Origin: Pseudomonadota bacterium
GTDB taxonomy: Bacteria; Pseudomonadota; Alphaproteobacteria; Sphingomonadales; Sphingomonadaceae
NCBI GenBank assembly: GCA_023390675.1
Contig: JAEWCK010000118.1
Location: forward strand, 1 to 14,221
DNA: 14,221 bases
Direction of reading: 5' to 3'
A program made the translations under genes and the position numbers. Positions 6,355 to 12,211 of this stretch are shown here, one piece after another. A model generated the notes under the pieces. The model worked only from the letters and a program-made list of their open reading frames with translations, did not search any database and had not been told where the DNA came from. The number at the start of each line of letters is the position of its first letter. Position 1 is the first letter of the stretch.

Positions 6355-7233
6355 GCGCGCCTGGGGGTAGGTGCCGAGCAGGCGCATCCACTTGGTGTGG
6401 AACTTCAGCTCCTCGAGCGCGCGGCCGACCGGCGCCTCTTCGGGCGAGCCGACGATGTCGGCATAGAATTCGGTCGCCGCGAAGCTGCCGCCGCGCTGGT
6501 AGCTTTCGAGCTTGGTCATGTTCACGCCGTTGGTCGCGAACCCGCCAAGCGCCTTGTAGAGCGCCGCGGGGACGTTCTTCACTTCGAAGACGAAGGTGGT
6601 CATGAACGGCCCTTCGCCTGCGAGCGGCGGCGCGGCGCGCGCGAGGATCACGAAGCGCGTCATGTTGTGCTCGGCATCGGCGATGTCGCTGGCGAGCAAG
6701 TCGAGCCCGTAAAGCGTCTCCGATCCCGGCGGGGCGAGCGCGGCTACCGCGGGATCGCCCATCTCGGCGACGAGCGCCGCGGCCCCCGCGGTGTCGGGAT
6801 AGGCAACTGGCTGGATGCCCCTGGCCTTGAGCCATTGCCGGCACTGGCCGAGCGCCTGCGAGTGGCTCATCGCCTGGCGCACGCCCTCCAGCGGTCCCAT
6901 CCCCATCAGCCCGTAGCGGATCGGCAGGAAATGCTCGCCGGTGATCACCAGCCCCGATTCGGGCAGCAGGAAATGGATGTCGGCGACGCGGCCGTGGAGC
7001 GAATTCTCGATCGGGATCATCGCGCAATCGGCGCGGCCTTCCTTGACCGCGTCGATCGCGTCCTCGAAGGCAAAGCAGGGGAGCGGCAGTCCATCCGGGA
7101 AAGCCTGGCGCACCGCGATGTGCGAATTGGCGCCGGGCGCGCCCTGGAATGCGACGGCGCGCTGCGGCGCGGCCTCGGCCTCGGCGATCATCGCGGCGAC
7201 GAGCGCGCGGGCGGGAGCGGGAAAATTCTCCAT
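6343..7233 (-). CDS. pheA: Prephenate dehydratase (phenylalanine biosynthesis)
   Basis: The enzyme converts prephenate to phenylpyruvate in phenylalanine synthesis. The 296-residue protein is the monofunctional form: a dehydratase domain plus a C-terminal ACT domain, without fused chorismate mutase. Catalytic-domain motifs are FQGAPGANS (29-37), PIENSLHGR (74-82) and the conserved T192-R193-F194. The ACT domain, about residues 210-290, contains ALYKALGGFATNGVNMTKLES, which corresponds to the GAL and ESRP-like phenylalanine-binding elements and suggests feedback inhibition. The ATG at 7233 lacks a Shine-Dalgarno; the upstream sequence is C-rich on the coding strand. The gene is divergent from the cytochrome c gene across about 100 bases and appears to be transcribed alone. 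Confidence 0.94.
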   Translation of the reverse strand: MENFPAPARALVAAMIAEAEAAPQRAVAFQGAPGANSHIAVRQAFPDGLPLPCFAFEDAIDAVKEGRADCAMIPIENSLHGRVADIHFLLPESGLVITGEHFLPIRYGLMGMGPLEGVRQAMSHSQALGQCRQWLKARGIQPVAYPDTAGAAALVAEMGDPAVAALAPPGSETLYGLDLLASDIADAEHNMTRFVILARAAPPLAGEGPFMTTFVFEVKNVPAALYKALGGFATNGVNMTKLESYQRGGSFAATEFYADIVGSPEEAPVGRALEELKFHTKWMRLLGTYPQARARP

Positions 7234-7278
7234 GGGGGACGCGGGCTAGCTATGTCGCCCATCCCCCGCAAGCCCCGC

Positions 7279-7306
7279 TTGCGTTCGGCCCAAGCCCGGT
7301 TCTAAA
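7279..7306 (+). promoter_or_regulatory. Candidate promoter for the cytochrome c gene
   Basis: TTGCGT (7279-7284) and TCTAAA (7301-7306) are separated by 16 bases. Transcription would start near 7313, and AGGGG at 7326-7330 would serve as ribosome binding site for the ATG at 7337. A small hairpin, CGCAAG/CTTGCG (7267-7283), overlaps the -35. The match is modest and found by eye. Confidence 0.35.
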
Positions 7307-7336
7307 GGGGCACGATTTTTTCCTCAGGGGCGTTTC

Positions 7337-8008
7337 ATGAGCGACCGGTTCAATACGATTGCAGGTTGGGCACTTGCGGGCGGCATCGCCGCGCTCGGGC
7401 TCTCGATCGTCTCTGGCATGATGTTCCATTCGGAGCGGCCCGAGAAGATGGGCTATGCGATTGAAGGCGTCGAGGAAGCCGGCGAGGGCGGCGGTGCGGC
7501 CGAAGTGCCGATCGCGACCTTGCTCGCCAGCGCCGACGTCGCCAAGGGCGAGCAGGTCTTCAAGCAGTGCCAGGCCTGCCACACGGTAAACCAGGGGGGC
7601 GCCAACGGGATCGGCCCGAACCTTTACGCCACGCTCGGCGAGCCGATCGGGCAAGGCAAGGGCGGCTTCGCGTTCTCCGATGCGCTGAAGGGCGTCGGCG
7701 GAAACTGGGACTTCGACAAGATGAACGCGTGGCTGACGAGCCCGCGCAAGTTCGCCCCAGGCACCAAGATGACCTTCGCCGGGCTCGCCAAGGGCGAGGA
7801 CCGTGCCAACGTGATCGCCTATCTCAATTCGCAGGGCTCGAACCTGCCGCTCCCCGCCGCCCCGGCCGCCGCGCCCGCGGGCAACGCATCGGGCGACGCG
7901 ACCACCAACGAGACCGGCGCCAACCTCGCCAACGAATCGGCTCCGGCCGCGGGCGCGCCGTCGCAGGACCCCGCCGCGGCAGTCGAGGCGGAGAAGAAGG
8001 GCAAGTAA
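7337..8008 (+). CDS. Membrane-anchored class I cytochrome c (CycM / c552 type)
   Basis: This 223-residue electron carrier has an uncleaved N-terminal helix (about 8-30) as anchor, then an acidic glycine-rich linker. The class I cytochrome c domain has the heme-binding motif C78-Q-A-C81-H82 and the axial ligand M145 in GTKMTFAG. The N-terminal MSDRFNTIAGW resembles the CycM family, which can carry electrons from the bc1 complex to aa3-type cytochrome oxidase in alphaproteobacteria. The domain would face the periplasm. After about residue 175 comes an Ala/Pro/Asn-rich tail of about 48 residues, probably disordered and not part of the fold. AGGGG precedes the ATG at suitable spacing. The gene is single, with a strong terminator downstream. 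Confidence 0.92.
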   Translation: MSDRFNTIAGWALAGGIAALGLSIVSGMMFHSERPEKMGYAIEGVEEAGEGGGAAEVPIATLLASADVAKGEQVFKQCQACHTVNQGGANGIGPNLYATLGEPIGQGKGGFAFSDALKGVGGNWDFDKMNAWLTSPRKFAPGTKMTFAGLAKGEDRANVIAYLNSQGSNLPLPAAPAAAPAGNASGDATTNETGANLANESAPAAGAPSQDPAAAVEAEKKGK

Positions 8009-8031
8009 GGCCTCAGGCTTCAACCGACACG

Positions 8032-8063
8032 AAAGGGCCGGGCGATCCCCGGCCTTTTTGTTT
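8032..8063 (+). terminator. Intrinsic terminator after the cytochrome c gene
   Basis: GGCCGGG (8036-8042) pairs with CCCGGCC (8048-8054) around a five-base loop. A G-T and three A-T pairs extend the stem into the run TTTTTGTTT. Stem, loop and T tract are all canonical. Confidence 0.88.
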
Positions 8064-8068
8064 GCGTA

Positions 8069-8095
8069 AAATCCTCCCCCCTCCGGGGAGGATTT
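8069..8095 (-). terminator. Palindrome at the end of the LOG-family gene, probable terminator
   Basis: An 11-base perfect inverted repeat, AAATCCTCCCC (8069-8079) and GGGGAGGATTT (8085-8095), has a five-base loop and includes one base of the LOG-gene stop codon. On the minus strand the stem ends in TTTT, giving a short T tract. Its core CTCCGGGGAG is shared with the repeats at 13797-13839 and 14179-14221, so it may be a remodelled copy of that family. Confidence 0.55.
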
Positions 8096-8973
8096 CAGTC
8101 CCCCTGCGCCTCGCGCTTGCGCCAGAAGTCCTGGACGATCTCCCAGCCTTCCTCGGCGGTCTCGCAGAAATGGAACAGGTTGAGGTCGCGCGGGGAGATC
8201 ACGCCTTCCTCGCACAAGGCCTCGAAATTGACGACGCGCTGCCAGAATTCCTTGCCGTAGAAGAGCACCGGAATCGGCTCGATCTTGCCGGTCTGGATGA
8301 GGGTGAGCAGTTCGAAGCTCTCGTCGAACGTGCCGAACCCGCCCGGGAACACCGCCACTGCCCGCGCGTGGAGCAGGAAGTGCATCTTCCTGAGCGCGAA
8401 ATAGTGGAACTGCATGCTGAGGCCGGGCGTGACATAGGGATTGGGCGCCTGCTCGTGCGGAAGCACGATGTTGAGCCCCACCGATTCGGCGCCGACGTCG
8501 AGCGCGCCGCGGTTCGCCGCCTCCATGATCGAAGGTCCGCCGCCCGAACAGACGACGAAATGGCGGTTGCCCGCTTCGTCGAGCGGGAAGTTCGATGCCT
8601 TCTGCGCCAGCTCGCGCGCGACGTCGTAATATTTGGACTTGGCGATCAGGCGCTCGGCGATGATTTTCGCCTGCGGCGTGTCGGCGAGCTCGAGCAGCGC
8701 CTCGGCCTTGCTCGGCTCGGGGATGCGCGCCGAGCCATAGACGACGAAGGTCGACTTGATCCGCGCCTCGTCGAGCAGCAGCTGGGGCTTGAGCAGCTCC
8801 AGCTGGAAGCGCACGGGGCGCAAATCCTCGCGCAGCAGGAAGTCCATGTCCTGGAAGGCGAGGCGGTAGGCCGGATGCTCGGTCTGGGGGGTCCCGGTGG
8901 CGGTGTTGGCGCTTTCGGCCTCCTGCTGGGCAGGGCGGAAAACGCGGCTCGGGACGCGTGTGTCTTTGCTCAT
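8095..8973 (-). CDS. LOG-family (lysine decarboxylase-like) Rossmann-fold protein
   Basis: The 292-residue protein carries both signatures of the LOG / TIGR00730 family: GGGPSIMEAANRGA from residue 144 and PGGFGTFDE at 210-218. Characterised members are phosphoribohydrolases that release free cytokinin-type bases from nucleotide monophosphates, or act on AMP; the old lysine decarboxylase label is generally wrong. This is the longer form, with an N-terminal extension of about 70 residues before the Rossmann strand TFVVYGSARIPEP. The extension has a disordered start and a helical part, FQDMDFLLREDLRPVRFQLELLKP. No signal peptide is seen. The ATG at 8973 has only a weak GGCGGG upstream. It lies 24 bases after the extensin-like gene and is probably co-transcribed with it. 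The substrate is unknown. Confidence 0.88.
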   Translation of the reverse strand: MSKDTRVPSRVFRPAQQEAESANTATGTPQTEHPAYRLAFQDMDFLLREDLRPVRFQLELLKPQLLLDEARIKSTFVVYGSARIPEPSKAEALLELADTPQAKIIAERLIAKSKYYDVARELAQKASNFPLDEAGNRHFVVCSGGGPSIMEAANRGALDVGAESVGLNIVLPHEQAPNPYVTPGLSMQFHYFALRKMHFLLHARAVAVFPGGFGTFDESFELLTLIQTGKIEPIPVLFYGKEFWQRVVNFEALCEEGVISPRDLNLFHFCETAEEGWEIVQDFWRKREAQGD

Positions 8974-8997
8974 TTGGACCCGCCTAGCCGATTTGCT

Positions 8998-9669
8998 TCA
9001 CGCGCAGAAGGGGCCGCGACCCATGTCGAGATGAAGATGATTGTAGTGCGCGGCGTTGTAGTCGGGGCTGAGTACCGTCCTGAAGCGCTTGCATGCCGAG
9101 CCGTGGATCGTGTCGAGGAAGCGGCGCACATCTTCGTCGTCCGAATGCCAGCCGGTCTCGACCGTCACGCGGCGACCGTCGCGCAGCACGAAGCCCGATA
9201 CGTCGACGGCGTTGGCGAGGCCGTGCTCCGAGACGTTCTTCGCCGCCGCGGCGCCCGCGCCGACGATCCCGCGGCACGAATAGCTGCCGAAGGTCTCGAC
9301 CCTGACCAGCTCGCTGCCGAGGATCTGCTTGGCCGCAGGCGCGACTGCGAAGCGCACCCATGAGATGAAGGTGCGCGCGAGGCCGCAACGCATGCCCTTC
9401 AGGTTGGTGACGGGCACGCCGATGTCGATCAGCTGGACCGCGCCCAATACGACGCAGCCGCCGCCATAGTCGCGGTCGGGGAGCGGGCTGAAGCGCACGC
9501 CTTCGCGCGAGAGGTCCGCGAAGCATTGCTGCGTCTCGGGAGGCGTCGGGCCGTTGAGCGTGATCGGCCCCCCGGGCCGCGGACGGATCGGCGTCGCGGG
9601 GCGCTCTTCACCGCCGCCGAACACGCAGCCGGTGAGCAGCACGGAGAGGAGGAGCGAAGCGGCGCGCAT
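8998..9669 (-). CDS. Extensin-like (Extensin_2) lipoprotein with M15-peptidase-like zinc motif
   Basis: The 223-residue product begins MRAASLLLSVLLTGC, a lipoprotein leader with the acylated cysteine at C15, followed by a proline-rich linker. The remainder matches the bacterial extensin-like C-terminal family. Despite the name it shows an M15 peptidase-like metal pattern: H149-x6-D156 in EHGLANAVDVSG, and H211-L-H213 in HYNHLHLDMG. This suggests a periplasmic zinc D,D- or L,D-type peptidase or a cell-wall binding relative. Several cysteines may form disulfides. The frame stays open upstream to 10005, but that region includes the intergenic palindrome and shadows the sterol-desaturase gene. 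The ATG at 9669 is chosen because it puts the lipobox at the N-terminus. A promoter probably lies in 9670-9712. Confidence 0.86.
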   Translation of the reverse strand: MRAASLLLSVLLTGCVFGGGEERPATPIRPRPGGPITLNGPTPPETQQCFADLSREGVRFSPLPDRDYGGGCVVLGAVQLIDIGVPVTNLKGMRCGLARTFISWVRFAVAPAAKQILGSELVRVETFGSYSCRGIVGAGAAAAKNVSEHGLANAVDVSGFVLRDGRRVTVETGWHSDDEDVRRFLDTIHGSACKRFRTVLSPDYNAAHYNHLHLDMGRGPFCA

Positions 9670-9712
9670 CGCCAGGAACCTACGATCGATTTCGCCAAGA
9701 TGGAATCGCGCA

Positions 9713-9780
9713 CCTGCGAAAGCAGGAGCCCGGGGCTTCACGGGGAATCGCTTGTGACCCTGGACCTCTGCTTTCGCAGG
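9713..9780. repeat. Nested palindromic intergenic repeat, diverged copy 1
   Basis: Arm 1 (9713-9726, CCTGCGAAAGCAGG) is itself a hairpin with a GAAA loop. Arm 2 (9768-9780, CTGCTTTCGCAGG) is its reverse complement. The two arms can therefore fold separately or pair with each other. The spacer contains CTTGTGACCCTGG (9751-9763), also present in the copy at 12117-12196. The repeat lies between the sterol-desaturase stop and the extensin-like start. Elements with a GCGAAAGC core are common between genes in alphaproteobacteria. Confidence 0.8.
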
Positions 9781-9814
9781 GGAACAAGGTTTGCTTCTTC
9801 TCGACCAATCGACT

Positions 9815-10807
9815 CTAGGCGATCGGCGTCGAGAGCGTTCCTCCGATTTTGGGGATCGCGACGCCCGCGGCCGAAAGAAAGGGCTGGATCGTTGCGGCGC
9901 GCAGGCCGTGCGGCGCCGTCTCGCCATCGTCGACGCCGAAGCGGAGCTTTTCGCGGCGGTGCGCGGGAATGTGGAAGGTGCCGAACAGCCGGTCGAACAC
10001 CGCAAGGCTCGATCCGAGGTTGCGGTCGAAATGCGTGGGGTCCGCCGAATGGTGGATCTGGTGGTGCGCCGGCCCGAGCAGCCAGCGCCCCCAGACGGGT
10101 CCGAAGCCGATCCAGAGATGCGAGTGCTGGAGATGCGTGATCGTAACCGCGGCGATCAGGATCAGCGCATTGGTGCCGCCCACGCCGAGGGGCGCGGCCT
10201 CGCCGATGCTCGCGCCGAGCAGGGCCGCCGTCGTTCCCATCGAAAGCGCGACGACATTGTGGAACAGGACCGATTCGACCGGGTGGACGCGGCCGCTGGT
10301 GAGTAGCGACAGGCTCTCGGCCGAATGGTGGACCTTGTGGAAGTGCCAGAGCGCGGGGATGCGGTGCATCGCGAAATGATGCGCCCAATAGCCGAACTCG
10401 TAGGCGAGGAAGAGCGCGAGCGTCGCGACTGCGCCGCCCGCCCAGCCGGGCAGCAGCATGGGCTGCGTGCCGAGCGCCAAACCCAGCAGCGCATGGACTT
10501 GGTTGGCCGAGAACACCGCCCAGCCGATTAGCACGCCGGCGAAGACCAGCCCCAATGCGAACCACGCGATGTCCGCCCGCCCGGAGGCGCTGCGCCACAG
10601 CCGCCGGGGAAAAAGCGCGCGGAGCAGCGCCGCGGGGCGCACCCGTCGCTTCCTGCCACGCGGCACCGCGAGGATCACGAGCAGTGCGAACGAAGCCGCG
10701 AGCGCGGCGAGCGAGAAACTCGATTCGGGCGCGAGGAAGGTGCCGCCGAGCTGGTTCGCGGCGCTGGCGAGCAGGGCCTGCAGCGCGGCGATTATCGTCT
10801 CGATCAT
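9815..10807 (-). CDS. Sterol desaturase / fatty acid hydroxylase superfamily membrane protein
   Basis: The 330-residue integral membrane protein has the histidine boxes that bind the di-iron centre of this superfamily: H144-x3-H148 in HHFAMH, H157-K-V-H160-H161 in HFHKVHHSAE, and H249-Q-I-H252-H253 in HHQIHHSADPTHFDRN. An HLQHSH segment at 225-230 adds further histidines. Hydrophobic segments lie at about 32-48, 80-100, 105-120, 125-142 and 183-222. The family hydroxylates or desaturates lipids such as sterols, carotenoids, fatty acids and sphingoid bases. The substrate here is not determined; a role in sphingolipid or carotenoid modification would suit a sphingomonad but is only inference. 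AAGGAGG lies upstream of the ATG at 10807. It precedes the extensin-like gene on the same strand, separated by the palindromic repeat. Confidence 0.88.
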   Translation of the reverse strand: MIETIIAALQALLASAANQLGGTFLAPESSFSLAALAASFALLVILAVPRGRKRRVRPAALLRALFPRRLWRSASGRADIAWFALGLVFAGVLIGWAVFSANQVHALLGLALGTQPMLLPGWAGGAVATLALFLAYEFGYWAHHFAMHRIPALWHFHKVHHSAESLSLLTSGRVHPVESVLFHNVVALSMGTTAALLGASIGEAAPLGVGGTNALILIAAVTITHLQHSHLWIGFGPVWGRWLLGPAHHQIHHSADPTHFDRNLGSSLAVFDRLFGTFHIPAHRREKLRFGVDDGETAPHGLRAATIQPFLSAAGVAIPKIGGTLSTPIA

Positions 10808-10898
10808 GTCCCCGCGCGCCTCCTTGGACAGCGAATCTAGCCGCGCGTGATTGGCGCGAAGTTAATGCGGTTGATCTTGTGCGGTGCAGCAGCTAGGG

Positions 10899-10956
10899 CC
10901 GTCGACGGGCCACGCGGTCCCAACGCCGCGCGTGCTCTCTGCAAGGAGAGTCAGAC
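10899..10956 (+). promoter_or_regulatory. serC leader RNA candidate with hairpin over the ribosome binding site
   Basis: The last hairpin pairs CTCTCT (10935-10940) with GGAGAG (10945-10950) around a GCAA tetraloop and takes in the Shine-Dalgarno AAGGAG (10943-10948). Directly before it, CACGCG (10911-10916) pairs with CGCGTG (10929-10934). A competing pairing, GGGCC (10907-10911) with GGTCC (10916-10920), would disrupt that stem. CCGTCGACGG (10899-10908) is a further palindrome. A serC leader motif was found computationally upstream of serC-serA operons in Alphaproteobacteria, with its final stem overlapping the serC ribosome binding site. Structure and position here fit that description. 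The ligand or trigger is not known to me. Confidence 0.7.
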
Positions 10957-12114
10957 ATGACTGATACCACCGTACTCGGCGCCACCAATGCGCCCGTAAA
11001 GCCCGCCAACCGGCCGGCTCGCCCCTATTTCTCATCGGGTCCCTGCGCCAAGCCTCCGGGCTGGGAGGCTTCGAAGCTAGATACGCAAGTGCTCGGTCGC
11101 TCGCACCGCTCGAAGCTCGGCAAGACCCGCCTCCAATATTGCATCGACCTGATGCGCGAGATGCTCGCGCTCCCCGAGACGCACCGCATCGGCATCGTGC
11201 CCGGATCGGACACCGGCGCGTTCGAGATGGCGATGTGGACGATGCTCGGCGCCCGCGGCGTGACCACGCTCGCCTGGGAAAGCTTCGGCGAAGGCTGGGT
11301 GACCGACGCGGTCAAGCAGCTGAAGTTGGAACCCACGGTGATCCGCGCGGATTACGGGCGGCTTCCCGATCTCGACAAGGTCGACTGGTCCGACGACGTG
11401 CTGTTCACCTGGAACGGCACCACGTCGGGCGTGCGCGTGCCCGATGGCGAATGGATTCCTGCCGATCGCGAGGGGCTGAGCTTCGCCGACGCGACCAGCG
11501 CGGTGTTCGCCTACGACCTGCCTTGGGACAAGATCGATGTCGCGACCTTCTCGTGGCAGAAGGTTTTGGGCGGCGAGGGCGGACACGGCGTGCTGATCCT
11601 CGGCCCGCGTGCGGTCGAACGGCTCGAAAGTTACACGCCCGCCTGGCCGCTCCCCAAGGTCTTCCGCCTCGTCGCCAAGGGCGCGCTCGCCGAGGGTGTG
11701 TTCAAGGGTGAGACGATCAACACCCCGTCGATGCTCGCGGTCGAGGACGCAATCTTCGCGCTCGAATGGGCGAAGGGGTCGGGCGGATTGAAGGGCCTGA
11801 TCGCCCGCTCGGACGCCAACGCCGCGGCGCTCGACAAGATCGTGGCGGAGCGCGAATGGCTCGGCCACCTCGCCGAGGATCGCGGCATCCGCTCGAAGAC
11901 CAGCGTGTGCCTCACGGTCGAGGGCGCGGACGAGGGCTTCATCAAGAAGTTCGCTTCGCTGCTCGAGGCTGAAGGCGCGGCGTTCGACGTCGCCGGCTAT
12001 CGCGACGCTCCCCCGGGTCTGCGCATCTGGTGCGGCGCAACGGTCGACACCGCCGATATCGAGGCGCTCGGGCCGTGGCTCGACTGGGCCTACGCTTCAG
12101 CGCGCAATTCGTAA
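10957..12114 (+). CDS. serC: Phosphoserine aminotransferase (alphaproteobacterial type)
   Basis: SerC is a PLP-dependent class V aminotransferase that converts 3-phosphohydroxypyruvate and glutamate to phosphoserine, the second step of serine synthesis. It may also serve pyridoxine synthesis. The 385-residue length and motifs fit the alphaproteobacterial subfamily: RPYFSSGPCAKPPGW near the N-terminus, LGRSHRSKLGK, GIVPGSDTGAFEMAMW, and the PLP lysine K202 in TFSWQKVLGGEGGHG. AAGGAG lies eight bases before the ATG, but it is in a predicted leader hairpin, so translation may be controlled. serA follows on the same strand after 97 bases and supplies the substrate-producing step. A palindromic repeat between the two may modulate downstream expression. 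Confidence 0.96.
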   Translation: MTDTTVLGATNAPVKPANRPARPYFSSGPCAKPPGWEASKLDTQVLGRSHRSKLGKTRLQYCIDLMREMLALPETHRIGIVPGSDTGAFEMAMWTMLGARGVTTLAWESFGEGWVTDAVKQLKLEPTVIRADYGRLPDLDKVDWSDDVLFTWNGTTSGVRVPDGEWIPADREGLSFADATSAVFAYDLPWDKIDVATFSWQKVLGGEGGHGVLILGPRAVERLESYTPAWPLPKVFRLVAKGALAEGVFKGETINTPSMLAVEDAIFALEWAKGSGGLKGLIARSDANAAALDKIVAEREWLGHLAEDRGIRSKTSVCLTVEGADEGFIKKFASLLEAEGAAFDVAGYRDAPPGLRIWCGATVDTADIEALGPWLDWAYASARNS

Positions 12115-12116
12115 TC

Positions 12117-12196
12117 GTCATCCCGGCGAAAGCCGGGATCCAGAGCAACCAGCGACATCCCTTGTGACCCTGGGCCCCGGCTTTCGCCGGGGTGAC
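12117..12196. repeat. Nested palindromic repeat between serC and serA, copy 2
   Basis: This 80-base element has arms CCCGGCGAAAGCCGGG (12122-12137) and its exact reverse complement at 12176-12191. The outer bases GTCA (12117-12120) and TGAC (12193-12196) extend the symmetry. Each arm is itself a hairpin with a GAAA or TTTC loop. The spacer includes CTTGTGACCCTGG, shared with the diverged copy at 9713-9780. It starts two bases after the serC stop and ends just before the serA Shine-Dalgarno GGAG (12201-12204). It nearly fills the gap between two genes of one pathway. Confidence 0.88.
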
Positions 12197-12211
12197 GGGT
12201 GGAGAAACAAA

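Noticed and set aside
7267..7283. Small CGCAAG/CTTGCG hairpin between pheA and the cytochrome c gene
   Set aside because: A six-base stem in GC-rich DNA is expected by chance, and it lacks a T tract or link to a ribosome binding site.
7567..9363. 598-codon open frame on the plus strand
   Set aside because: It covers the cytochrome c gene in the wrong frame, crosses a strong terminator, and is antisense to the LOG and extensin-like genes, which have clear motifs.
9670..10005. Upstream in-frame extension of the extensin-like gene
   Set aside because: The extension crosses the palindromic repeat and overlaps the sterol-desaturase gene. Starting at 9669 gives a proper lipoprotein leader.
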